Source: Phycisphaerae bacterium
Lineage (GTDB): Bacteria; Planctomycetota; Phycisphaerae; JAAYCJ01
NCBI GenBank assembly: GCA_012729815.1
Contig: JAAYCJ010000247.1
Location: 1 to 33,950, forward strand
Direction of reading: 5' to 3'
Length of the DNA: 33,950 bases
In this document: positions 11,001 to 18,297 of the stretch, one piece after another
Numbering within the stretch: the first letter of the stretch is position 1
Layout: each line of letters opens with the position of its first letter
Notes under the pieces: generated by a model
Seen by the model: the letters and a program-made list of their open reading frames with translations, nothing else
What the model was told of the DNA's origin: nothing
Databases searched by the model: none
Translations under genes and position numbers: made by a program

Positions 11001-12418
11001 GTGACGGGGCGGGTGGGGTCGGAGTCCTTGATGCATCGGTCGAGCTGCGTGAACATGTCGAACCACTGGCGCGGCTGCGGGTCGGCGGGCGGCTGGCGGA
11101 GGGTTCCTTCCCAGTAGATATAGCTGAACCGCTCGTTGTTGGCGTTCCAGATCACGATCGACGGATGGTTGCGGTCTCGGAGCATGGCCTCTCGGAAGAA
11201 GGTCTCGGTCCGCTGAAGAGTCTGTTCCGTGGGGTCGCCGGCGATGCTGTCGCTGTCGAGGCCGGCGATGACGAGAAAGCCCATTTCGTCGCAGAGGCGG
11301 TAGAGCAGGGGGATGGGTATGCCCTTGACGCCGTGCCAGCGGATGGTATTGGCGTTCATGGCCTTGAGGGCCTGGAGTTGGAGTCGGGCGTGTTGGGGGG
11401 TCAGTTGCTCGGGATGGATGTTGTCGACGGGATTGTCCCAACAGCCCAGCAGCGTGACCTTCTCGCCGTTGAGGATGAAGCGGTCGCGTTCGATTCGGAA
11501 TTCGCGGAAGCCGAAGCGGGTGCGTTTTTCGTCGACGGGCCGGCCGTCCCGTTGGATCACGGTATGCAAGGTGTAGAGATGCGGCGACTCGGGCGTCCAG
11601 AGTTTGGGGTCCGGCCACTGGTCGCCGGCGGCGAGCGTGGCGGCGGCGTGCGGTTCGAGGCGTGCGGTTCCGCCGTCGAATTCCTTGACGACGGCGCCGT
11701 CGGGATCGGTCACGCGGTGGACCACCCGCACGTCGGCTGCGAGGTCGGAGGCGTTGGTCGCGCACAGGTCGACGTCGATGCGTTTGGTGCTGACGGACGT
11801 GCGGACGAAGAGGTTTTTCGAATGGACTTGCGGGACGGCGAAGAGGTAGACGTCCTGCCAGATTCCTCGCAGGGGATGTATGGACTCGGGGGCGTTGACG
11901 TCTCGGCCGTAGCGTGTGGCGTCCTGGACGGCGACGGCCAGGACATTGGTCTGGCCGAAATGCACGTGGTCGGTCACGTCGAGGGTGATGGGCAGGAAGG
12001 CGAATGTTTCGGGCGTATCGAGGGCGTCGCCGTTGACGTAGACGCGGCACCAGTAGGCGACGGCGCCGAGGTGGAGGAAGACACGTTTGTCCTTCCACTC
12101 CGCCGGTACGGTGAAGTCGCGTCGGAACCAGGCCTTGTGAGCGGCGGCCCATTCGGGCGGGAATTCGAAGTAGGCGGTTTTTTCCCAGAAGCTGGGGACC
12201 TTGATGGTCTGCCAGGGCTCGTCAGGGACGGCTCTGAAATCGGCGTCGTCGGGCAATGGAGCAAAGTCCCAGAGGCCGTTGAGGCAGATTCGCGGTCGGA
12301 AGGAGGCGTCGTCGGCGGTTTCGGGGTCGAAGTGCATGTAGCGGTCGTCCGGGTCGGCGGCTGCGAGCGAACCCAGTACCACGATTGTCAGGGAAGCGCA
12401 CCATCCAACTTGGTTCAT
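8012..12418 (-). CDS. Secreted glycoside hydrolase family 2 enzyme, multidomain
   Basis: 1468 residues, longer than typical GH2 enzymes (about 600-1050). ATG at 12418 follows AAGGACAT. A signal peptide covers about residues 1-21. Residues 40-200 are the GH2 sugar-binding jelly roll (LNGLWDF, WFRRDFTVP, VYVNG, HPLRGIWQDVYL). An Ig-like domain runs to about 305, then the TIM barrel. RDRNHPSIVIWNANNE gives the acid/base E429, and KPILVGEYW gives the likely nucleophile E526. The C-terminal 900 residues hold at least two GATase1-like alpha/beta modules (AGGHALVF near 819, AQGGQVLVF near 1003) and a final beta-sandwich. Beta-galactosidase or beta-glucuronidase type activity is plausible but unproven. 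It is 29 bases after a prepilin gene in the GntR-led unit. Confidence 0.88.
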   Translation of the reverse strand: MNQVGWCASLTIVVLGSLAAADPDDRYMHFDPETADDASFRPRICLNGLWDFAPLPDDADFRAVPDEPWQTIKVPSFWEKTAYFEFPPEWAAAHKAWFRRDFTVPAEWKDKRVFLHLGAVAYWCRVYVNGDALDTPETFAFLPITLDVTDHVHFGQTNVLAVAVQDATRYGRDVNAPESIHPLRGIWQDVYLFAVPQVHSKNLFVRTSVSTKRIDVDLCATNASDLAADVRVVHRVTDPDGAVVKEFDGGTARLEPHAAATLAAGDQWPDPKLWTPESPHLYTLHTVIQRDGRPVDEKRTRFGFREFRIERDRFILNGEKVTLLGCWDNPVDNIHPEQLTPQHARLQLQALKAMNANTIRWHGVKGIPIPLLYRLCDEMGFLVIAGLDSDSIAGDPTEQTLQRTETFFREAMLRDRNHPSIVIWNANNERFSYIYWEGTLRQPPADPQPRQWFDMFTQLDRCIKDSDPTRPVTFHGSYDLFGHSEIMNVHYPVYVVDLPTGRDFFRNLRRSWPAVFERDKPILVGEYWFVPCLQEFFEKYCGEAAFRDPKSALRAGADYNEQLSLGWRRDKIAGMLGFANYITFNMPLASHATRTATPRIEHESWEGPYVKPTYAMRPRVNPGWDPDAPPWSPTPVFDAFTRAFAPLAVWAPDAAKAYRSGQSIDKTIVVINDHPREIIARLRAAFLAGDRELAHAEIPVTIPKTDVATFTVKLAAPTVEANTDVIFRLALTEGKETIARRDQDVTLYPDSYFKPPVFDAPFQLYDRNGVTTAILKKAGVQFDECSDPAKLDSNRPLVVGYRSLDAAAQPLLTEFCRAGGHALVFEQDNQGSSDTQAYVQAPGHPIFDGIDGPELTGWQGDDNYVTDGAFAKPTSGNFLILADCDVKRTPLLRQFIGRGSLIRCQLRCSKRYGDDPTATRLIHNLLNAIASPPQRHPTNNVLLVKGSGATENILAHFGAKFGEYQPGDDIPADRVLVIGANAMQRPDFARCRDAIDRFVAQGGQVLVFPQPSFEPLFGHDLTIATMPLLEGRRAMVFMETDDQAVWGFNPLDFLGWTDWLCTTLVGQWSADWKPLVLLQERFTAFSFVSHYAPIWRDDADPQAVQAGQRMFQAEQDDHFARQHHKTIAAAVLQKSSGRGRYIVIQLPLDAEAARSPQVARLLASLLTDAGVALTDRQVETRAQIEDFHLVDLAPYANLGFKYTDETGGWSDQGPINDAEQFPVGTNFFAGIPFAVTDPNANDGRGCIGLKSQAVPPASRHYDLYPEKVEGIAVECKAQMLHILHATAWGDVGVNYARLIVHYADGQTESIDLVTGRNVADWWKPQEVPEARIGWTGGNESCSSIGAYVFNWENPRPDQPIQTIDFISLNERPIPLLIGISAARTHTSRWVALDEELPFGPYTIIPTRIEAFGTFTVQLSVYRHGRLIADGLGIRKGETRTVEHGGRILSIGLTGLDTGRAELAVKVGS

Positions 12419-12447
12419 GGGATGTCCTTGTGAAGAGGCTATCGGGT

Positions 12448-13149
12448 CTATCGCCAGTACGAATCCGGGTCGTTTACGCCGTAGAAGAACTCATTTTCGT
12501 GTGGGGGATAGTACAGGTGCCGTTCGAGTTGCTCGATCCAGCGGGCGTTTCCGTCGACGAAGAGCCAGTTGGCACCGCCGTTGTGGCGGTTCATTTCCGT
12601 CCTGACACTAAGGGAGTCCAGAACGATCCACGCATTGCAGGCGTAGGATGCGCCGTCGAAGAACAGGGGTGTTTTGTCGGGCCCGCCGACCCTATCGAGT
12701 TTCGCCGCCCGTTCGCCGCTCCAGTGCAGGTCCATGTTGTAGGCGTAACTGCGGGCGTAACCGTACATATCGACGTCCGGCCGCAAGGGGCACCTGAAGA
12801 TGAGCGGATCCTGGCGACCGCTGCCGTAGTAGAACTGAGCCGCGTCGCCGCCGCTGACATAGGGTCGCAGGGCATCGTTCCATCGCGGATGCACCTCGAC
12901 CCAGGCTCGCGTGACGCCGGAAGGGGGCAAGCAGTCGCCGTAGTCCTGGACGTAGCCCCAGACGGCCATGTGGAGTTGCTTAAGATTGGACGCGCAGATG
13001 GTCAGTTTGGCCTGGTCGCGGGCGGCGTTGAGGGCGGGCAGGAGGATGCTGACGAGGACGGCGATGATGGCGACCACGACGAGGAGTTCGATGAGGGTAA
13101 AGGCTTGGGGCCGATTTGCGATCCGCCATTTGTGACGTGACGTTTTCAT
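12448..13149 (-). CDS. Prepilin-type protein with H-X9-DG motif
   Basis: 233 residues. A basic leader ([16 protein letters not shown]) precedes [17 protein letters not shown] with F17 as the first mature residue; the residue before the cut is Ala. The H-X9-DG motif is present (HNGGA...FVDG, near residue 190). The gene starts 3 bases after the GntR-type gene and ends 29 bases before the GH2 gene, so all three are probably co-transcribed. The codons of the conserved helix mostly end in C, while the identical peptide in the other three copies is written with mostly G-ending codons, reflecting the local strand skew. No specific function is known. Confidence 0.88.
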   Translation of the reverse strand: MKTSRHKWRIANRPQAFTLIELLVVVAIIAVLVSILLPALNAARDQAKLTICASNLKQLHMAVWGYVQDYGDCLPPSGVTRAWVEVHPRWNDALRPYVSGGDAAQFYYGSGRQDPLIFRCPLRPDVDMYGYARSYAYNMDLHWSGERAAKLDRVGGPDKTPLFFDGASYACNAWIVLDSLSVRTEMNRHNGGANWLFVDGNARWIEQLERHLYYPPHENEFFYGVNDPDSYWR

Positions 13150-13152
13150 GGT

Positions 13153-14235
13153 TTATCCCGTTTCACCTTCGATGACACGGCCGTAGGTTTCGTGGTATTC
13201 GATGGGTCCGGTATCGCCTTCGAGCCGGCGTTTGAGGAGTTCGGCGGCCGTTTTGGCGCGGAAGTGGTAGAGGGTGTCGACGGTGGTCAGTCGTGGGGCG
13301 GCGGCGATCAGTCCCGTGCTGCCGGTTCCCTCAGCGGAGATGACCGCCACGTCGTGGGGGACGCGGAGGGCGGCCTGGTCGAGGGCGCGGAGGACGCCGA
13401 GGGCGATCCAGTCGTGTCCGGCGAGGATGGCCCGCGGGCGTTCGGTTTTCAGGAGGTGGCGGGTGAACTGCCAGGGGTCGATGATGGGATCGGGTTTGGG
13501 GCCGTAGCTGTGGGTGTCCTGGTAGCGTCGGACGCTGCGGCCGTCGAACGAGACGCCGTGTCGAGCGAGGGTCTTGCTGAGGGCGACGAGGGTTTGCGAT
13601 TCGGGCACCTCTCCCTCTTTGGACGAGGTGACGTAGAGCACGTCGCGGTAGCCCTTGGCCAGCAGGTACTCGGCGAGTTCGACGCCCTCCTGGTAGGCGT
13701 TGGTCCGGACGGTGTCGTATCGCCGGCCGGGGATTTCGTGGCCCATGATGACGACGTGCGTGTTCGGATGAGGCAGCAACTCGGGGCGGTAGGTAAAGAG
13801 CTGCGACGGCACCGTGGCAACGATCAGGCCGGCGGGCGGATGGCGGTGGGCGTCGTCAAGGAACTGGCGATACCATTCGAGGTTGCCGTGGCCGCACTGG
13901 GTGTTGACCGACCAGGACGAGGAGGCGAAGACCTCCTGGACGGCGTAGGCGAATATCTGATGGATGAAGGGATGGCCGGCGGTGATGAAAGTCACGGTCT
14001 TGCGGAGGGCGGCTGATCGTTCGGGGGTGTCATCGGCGACGATGGTGCCGAGTCCCCGGTAGCTGCGGACGAGGCCTTCGCGTTTGAGGCGGTTGATGGC
14101 TTTGGTGACGGTGGCGATCGAGACCTGGTAGTGGTCGGAGATTTGCCGATGGGCGGGGAGTTTGGCGCCGGGCTTGAGGTCGCCGGCTATGATTTGTTTT
14201 CTGGTTTCGGTGTAGATGTCGATATATGAGGCCAC
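13153..14235 (-). CDS. GntR-family regulator with LacI-like sugar-sensor domain
   Basis: 360 residues with a GTG start at 14235 behind GGGAG. Residues 5-68 form a GntR winged helix ([19 protein letters not shown], then [19 protein letters not shown] and the wing RGLGTIV). Residues 75-350 are a periplasmic-binding-protein-like domain of LacI type ([30 protein letters not shown]). This is the AraR-type architecture, usually a sugar-responsive repressor. It heads the GntR-prepilin-GH2 unit, and its promoter carries repeated TACTG/CAGTA half-sites that are likely its own operator. It may also control the divergent prepilin-hydrolase pair at 14520-18288. The effector is unknown. Confidence 0.9.
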   Translation of the reverse strand: MASYIDIYTETRKQIIAGDLKPGAKLPAHRQISDHYQVSIATVTKAINRLKREGLVRSYRGLGTIVADDTPERSAALRKTVTFITAGHPFIHQIFAYAVQEVFASSSWSVNTQCGHGNLEWYRQFLDDAHRHPPAGLIVATVPSQLFTYRPELLPHPNTHVVIMGHEIPGRRYDTVRTNAYQEGVELAEYLLAKGYRDVLYVTSSKEGEVPESQTLVALSKTLARHGVSFDGRSVRRYQDTHSYGPKPDPIIDPWQFTRHLLKTERPRAILAGHDWIALGVLRALDQAALRVPHDVAVISAEGTGSTGLIAAAPRLTTVDTLYHFRAKTAAELLKRRLEGDTGPIEYHETYGRVIEGETG

Positions 14236-14253
14236 TGGCCCGCTCCCGGGTTG

Positions 14254-14284
14254 TACTGCAGTATACTGTAATATATAGCAGTAT
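14254..14284. promoter_or_regulatory. Candidate operator array for the GntR-type regulator
   Basis: Contains the perfect palindrome TACTGCAGTA (14254-14263) and a second inverted pair, ATACTG (14263-14268) and CAGTAT (14279-14284), separated by 10 AT-rich bases. The half-sites cover the predicted -10 and spacer of the GntR promoter. Assignment to this regulator is inferred from position. Confidence 0.5.
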
Positions 14285-14300
14285 TGACGGAATACCGCAA
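14272..14300 (-). promoter_or_regulatory. Candidate promoter of the GntR-led operon
   Basis: On the minus strand TTGCGG (14300-14295) and TATATA (14277-14272) are spaced by 17 bases, giving a start near 14265, about 30 bases before the GTG. Each box matches the consensus only moderately. Confidence 0.45.
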
Positions 14301-14395
14301 GAGGTTTGTTTTATTGGCTGTTTAAATATTAATGAAGCGACAGTGCTATTTGGTAGCTATACCGCGGCATGGACGCACCAAGAAGGACGCGGATG

Positions 14396-14418
14396 GAAAA
14401 GTAGAATGTCCCCTTTTC
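14396..14418. repeat. Short hairpin repeat element, copy 1
   Basis: Arms GAAAAG (14396-14401) and CTTTTC (14413-14418) flank the 11-base loop TAGAATGTCCC. A second copy at 20149-20173 has the same loop and arms one base pair longer. This copy lies between the divergent GntR and prepilin promoters. It may be a REP-like mobile element or a structured regulatory site; neither is proven. Confidence 0.6.
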
Positions 14419-14456
14419 AGGTTCGTTCAGGACGTGTGGTCCGCAGGAGAAAGGGG

Positions 14457-14486
14457 TTGACAGGGGAAGGCGGGTTCGGGTACACT
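14457..14486 (+). promoter_or_regulatory. Candidate promoter of the plus-strand prepilin-hydrolase pair
   Basis: A consensus -35 TTGACA (14457-14462) and TACACT (14481-14486) are separated by 18 bases, with the start expected near 14493, about 27 bases before the ATG at 14520. Confidence 0.6.
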
Positions 14487-14498
14487 TACACGTGTAAG
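14485..14498. promoter_or_regulatory. Palindromic operator overlapping the -10 and start region
   Basis: CTTACAC-GTGTAAG is a perfect 14-base palindrome with the central CG typical of LacI-family operators. It overlaps the end of the predicted -10 and the start site, so a bound repressor would block transcription. It does not match the half-sites upstream of the GntR gene or those upstream of the LacI gene, so a third regulator, outside the window, may act here. Confidence 0.6.
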
Positions 14499-14519
14499 CT
14501 TGATGATAGAGAGGATAGC

Positions 14520-15290
14520 ATGGTCAGAACAAGTCACGTGGACCGCCGTTTGTGGTGCTGGCGTGTGGGCATGTTGTCCGGGGAGGTTGGCCGGGCGTCC
14601 CATCGTATTGGGCATGGTTTTACCCTTATCGAACTCCTCGTGGTGGTGGCGATCATCGCGGTGCTGGTGTCCATGTTGTTGCCGGCGTTGGGTGAGGCGC
14701 GTCGGACGGCTCGGCAGACGGCATGTTTGAGTAATCTCCGGCAGCTTGGGGCGTATGGGGTGATCTATCAGAACAACTACAACGATCACATCGTGGCGGG
14801 TGTCAACAATCCGCCGGGGTGGCAGGGGTTGATGGGGATTCCGGGGTTCCAGTTGGATGAGTGGGGGGTTCAGATCGGGACGGTGGCGGACGTGCTGCAG
14901 TGCCCGGCTACGGAAAAGCAATTTTACAGCGGGACGTACGGGTACAACAGCCGCTGCGGCGGCGAGTGGGTCTATCGAGGCGAGGATTACGACAAGATTT
15001 ACCGGATCACGGAGATTTCGCGGCCGTCGGAGCGGATCATCATCGCGGACTTTAACGCGCAGTGGCCGATCATGCTGTCTTTTATGGTCTGGCCGGAGGA
15101 TCCGGGCGGTTACGTGGATTGGGACCGCCACGGAGCCCGCGACGGTATTGGGCTGCTGAGCGTGCTGTGGCTTGACGGGCGGGCGACGGCGGAGACCGGC
15201 GGGCAGTTCACCAGCCGCGGAACCGTGCCGATGTACACGTACATCGAGCCGTTCTATTACTACTGGTGGTTCTCGAAAGACAATCTCTGA
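14520..15290 (+). CDS. Prepilin-type protein (variant H-DG spacing)
   Basis: 256 residues from the ATG at 14520, which follows AGAGAGGAT. The open frame extends further upstream, but that part crosses the promoter and is not used. The leader is unusually long (33 residues) and ends in Gly before F34 of [17 protein letters not shown]. The downstream motif is not H-X9-DG: after RHGARDG the DG comes 14 residues after the His (LWLDGRA), so this copy is a variant. The C-terminus is rich in Tyr and Trp. It is followed by 112 bases without a recognisable terminator and then the plus-strand hydrolase gene, repeating the prepilin-hydrolase pairing seen on the minus strand. Confidence 0.85.
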   Translation: MVRTSHVDRRLWCWRVGMLSGEVGRASHRIGHGFTLIELLVVVAIIAVLVSMLLPALGEARRTARQTACLSNLRQLGAYGVIYQNNYNDHIVAGVNNPPGWQGLMGIPGFQLDEWGVQIGTVADVLQCPATEKQFYSGTYGYNSRCGGEWVYRGEDYDKIYRITEISRPSERIIIADFNAQWPIMLSFMVWPEDPGGYVDWDRHGARDGIGLLSVLWLDGRATAETGGQFTSRGTVPMYTYIEPFYYYWWFSKDNL

Positions 15291-15402
15291 TCCGCGTCGG
15301 CAGATCTCCAAGGCATTTGTGTTGCGCAGACTCCGCCACATCGCTTACCGTATGGACTTCGGCGAAGCGGATGGCGGCTGGGCTTTTGTAGAGGAGCAAA
15401 TT

Positions 15403-18288
15403 ATGCACGTCAGGTTGGCGCTGGTTGTCGCGGTCGCTTTCACGTGTCTGACGCTGCCGGTCGAGGCGGCGCGGTGGCGGATGGGGCCGGAGAATCTGGT
15501 TGAGCCGCGGGAGTATGGCGAGAGCGGGACGGTGACGATCGGCGACGGGAAGGATACGACGTGGTTCTGGTCGACGGGCTGGGGAATCACATTTCGGCCG
15601 GACGCGAACATGGCGGACGACCAGTCGTCGGATGTGCTTTCGGTGGGCAAGACGGCGGGCGGGACGTGTTACTGGACGATGACGTTCCGATTCGCCAAGC
15701 CGGTTTCGCGGTTCCGGTTCACCACGCCGCGGTGCAGCAGTCTGGAACTGAGCGAAGGGGATCTGGTGCTGTACGGCACGGTCGACGACGGGGAGCGGCG
15801 GGAGTTGTGGCGGTACGGCAAGGATTCGCCGGGCTATCGGCCGGGCAGCGACGCGACGATCGAGCCGGCGGCGCTGGACTGGATCGAGCCGGCTGAGCCG
15901 GCGACGACGGTGACGCTGTACTTTGAGTACGTCGGGTTTGTGGGCGACGTGAGTTTCCACGCCGATTCGGACGACGGCGGGGTGCTGGAGTACGTTGCGG
16001 CGCTGCTGCCACCGGAGCAGATGGTGTCGCTGACGCTGGTTCCGGACGCAAAGAAGATTTCCAACGTGTACCGGACGGATCAGCCGGTGCGGGTGCTGCT
16101 GGACATCGGTCCGACGCCGGTGTCGAGTCCGCCGGAACTCGTGCTATTCGATCTCATGCGCGAGGGTCAGACGGCGGCTGGAACGTTTGAACCTATCGGG
16201 CGCGACGACTGGCAGATCGATCTGCCGGAGGCTCAGGCGGGCGTTTATCAGCTTCGCGTGGTGTTGCCGATCGGCGGCGAGGGCAAGACGGTTGAGAAGG
16301 ATCGCATCGTTCTGGTCCATCCGCCGCGGAAGCTCTCGCGGGCGCAGGAGCTTCGGTCGCCGTTTGGGATCATCGGGATCGACGGCGAAGGGGCGTGGCA
16401 GGGCTCGGCGTACGTCAGCGGACAGGATTTGGCCCGATTGATCGGCGTGCATCAGCTTCGCGGCGGCACCATGACCTGGTGCGTGGGCAATCCGGCGAAG
16501 GACGTGTATAACCTCGGGGGCGACCCGCGCGAGATGGTGGAGCACGATATGCAGTACGGTCTGGTGCGTCGGCACAGCCTGGCTTTCTCGCCCGGCTGGA
16601 CGGTCGATCCGAACCGCGCGACGGAGGGTTGGGCCGGAGTGTGGCCGCCGAAACCCGAGCATCTGGCTGACTATGCGGAGTATTGCCGGCGGCTGGCGAC
16701 GATGACGAAAGGGTATTACGTGCCGGAGTTCGAGATCTGGAACGAGCCGAACTCCGAGCCGTACGGGAGCTTCAAGGGGACGTTCGATGAGTTTGTGGCG
16801 ATCTGCCGGACGGCGGCGGACGCGATTCTGGCGGTCAATCCGGAGGCCCGGATGATCCTTGGCAGCACCGGCGGGGCCGACGTCGGGTACATCGTGCGGC
16901 TGCTGGAGGCTGGGCTATCGGAGAAGTACCGGCTGGTGGACATTCATCCGTATCGCTCCACCAAGCAGGGACCGGAGGACGGGTTGCTGGTGGACATTCG
17001 GCGGTTGCGCAAGGCAATCGCGGATCACGGCGACGGGCAGGGGATCATCTTTTCCGAGATCGGCTGGCCGACACACATCGGCGATAAGCCCAGCTACGAG
17101 GCGGTCACGCAATTCCAGCAGGCGTGTTTTTTCTCGCGGACGATGCTGATCAGCATCGCGGCGGGCGTCGAGCGGTTCCACTTCCACATGCTTCGCGACT
17201 GGGGCGGGAATCTGGAGGAGCCGGAGCACAACTTCGGCATCATCACGTGCGCGGGGGAGGCGAAGCTCGCGGTTCCGGCGATGGCGACGACGTCACGGCA
17301 TCTGGAGGACGCGGCGTTTCTGGGGCGGGTCGGCGAGGCGCCGGAGTTTCATCATGTCTGGTACTGGCGGACTCCGTGGATGGAGGGCGCGGTGCTGGCG
17401 GCGATCTGGTGCGATACGGTGATGGTCGAGGGCGAGCCGCAGTGGATCGATCTGCCGGCTGAGCCGTTGGCGGCGGAGGACCTCTGGGGCGGCCGGCCGG
17501 GCGAGGAGCGGTTGCGGCAGGCGGACGGGCGATGGCAGGTTCGTCCGGACGAGGATCCGGTTTTCGTCTATCTGCCGGAGAGCGCGCTGCCGAAGGGTTT
17601 GGCTGAGCTGCCGACGGCGATGCGGCCGTGGCATCTGCGGCGTCTGGAGGCGATGAACGTTGAGGGGCGTGCGATCGTTGTGGACGGCGAGTTGGCTGAG
17701 TGGCCGGAACTGCCGGCTGGCATCTCGCTGGACGCGGCGGCCAGCGGCGGCACGATGGGCTATGCCGGTGTTGAGGAGCCGCAAGAAGGCAAAGATGCGG
17801 CCAAGAGCGTGGCGCGGTTCGGCGTCGCGTACAACGGCGACGGTTTGTACGTGGCGGCGGACGTGATCGACCCGGACGGGATGCACAACGATCGAAGCCA
17901 CTGGTGGGTATGGGCGGGCGACTGTGTGCGGGTTTACCTGAGCACGGTCGACAGCGAGGAGTTTCCCTATTTCACCGACGATCATTTTCAGGCGATTTTC
18001 GCCCCGGTGACCAAGGACAACGGCCCGCCGCAGGCTGTGCATATCAGCGCCAGGACGCCCCGCGGGGTCGAGTCGGGCGATCTGATTCCGGATGCGTTGG
18101 TGGCGGCCAAGCCGACAGAGACAGGATGGGCGCTTGAAGGTTTTTTGCCGTGGTCGTATTTCGGCAAGACGCCGCAGGCTGGGCAGGTGTGGGGTTTTGA
18201 TCTTCAGGCGGCCGGCCGATCGTGGAACGGCGGCGCGGACAACTGGTGCACTCCGCTGCGATGGGGTAAGCTTGTTTTTGTCGAGTAG
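15403..18288 (+). CDS. Secreted clan GH-A glycoside hydrolase with C-terminal CBM9-like domain
   Basis: 961 residues from the ATG at 15403, which has GAGGAG 6 bases upstream; an in-frame extension upstream lacks these features. A signal peptide ends near VEAA (residues 1-24). The N-terminal 300 residues are beta-rich, then a TIM barrel carries EIWNEPN with likely acid/base E448 and FSEIGWP with likely nucleophile E552. Residues about 756-961 form a CBM9-like domain (VDGELAEWPELP, GDCVRVYL, PWSYFGKTPQAGQVWGFDLQ). The layout parallels the partial hydrolase at the left edge. The stop is 9 bases from the stop of the convergent gene. GH39-like or a related family is plausible; the substrate is unknown. 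Confidence 0.87.
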   Translation: MHVRLALVVAVAFTCLTLPVEAARWRMGPENLVEPREYGESGTVTIGDGKDTTWFWSTGWGITFRPDANMADDQSSDVLSVGKTAGGTCYWTMTFRFAKPVSRFRFTTPRCSSLELSEGDLVLYGTVDDGERRELWRYGKDSPGYRPGSDATIEPAALDWIEPAEPATTVTLYFEYVGFVGDVSFHADSDDGGVLEYVAALLPPEQMVSLTLVPDAKKISNVYRTDQPVRVLLDIGPTPVSSPPELVLFDLMREGQTAAGTFEPIGRDDWQIDLPEAQAGVYQLRVVLPIGGEGKTVEKDRIVLVHPPRKLSRAQELRSPFGIIGIDGEGAWQGSAYVSGQDLARLIGVHQLRGGTMTWCVGNPAKDVYNLGGDPREMVEHDMQYGLVRRHSLAFSPGWTVDPNRATEGWAGVWPPKPEHLADYAEYCRRLATMTKGYYVPEFEIWNEPNSEPYGSFKGTFDEFVAICRTAADAILAVNPEARMILGSTGGADVGYIVRLLEAGLSEKYRLVDIHPYRSTKQGPEDGLLVDIRRLRKAIADHGDGQGIIFSEIGWPTHIGDKPSYEAVTQFQQACFFSRTMLISIAAGVERFHFHMLRDWGGNLEEPEHNFGIITCAGEAKLAVPAMATTSRHLEDAAFLGRVGEAPEFHHVWYWRTPWMEGAVLAAIWCDTVMVEGEPQWIDLPAEPLAAEDLWGGRPGEERLRQADGRWQVRPDEDPVFVYLPESALPKGLAELPTAMRPWHLRRLEAMNVEGRAIVVDGELAEWPELPAGISLDAAASGGTMGYAGVEEPQEGKDAAKSVARFGVAYNGDGLYVAADVIDPDGMHNDRSHWWVWAGDCVRVYLSTVDSEEFPYFTDDHFQAIFAPVTKDNGPPQAVHISARTPRGVESGDLIPDALVAAKPTETGWALEGFLPWSYFGKTPQAGQVWGFDLQAAGRSWNGGADNWCTPLRWGKLVFVE

Positions 18289-18297
18289 CGGCGGACG

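Noticed and set aside
10334-12433. 699-codon plus-strand open frame
   Set aside because: Rich in Gly, Glu, Val and Asp in a pattern produced by reading the GH2 gene backwards; no domain and no ribosome-binding site.
14226-14519. In-frame upstream extension of the plus-strand prepilin gene
   Set aside because: It crosses the GntR operator, the hairpin repeat and the promoter; the ATG at 14520 has AGAGAGG at a good distance.
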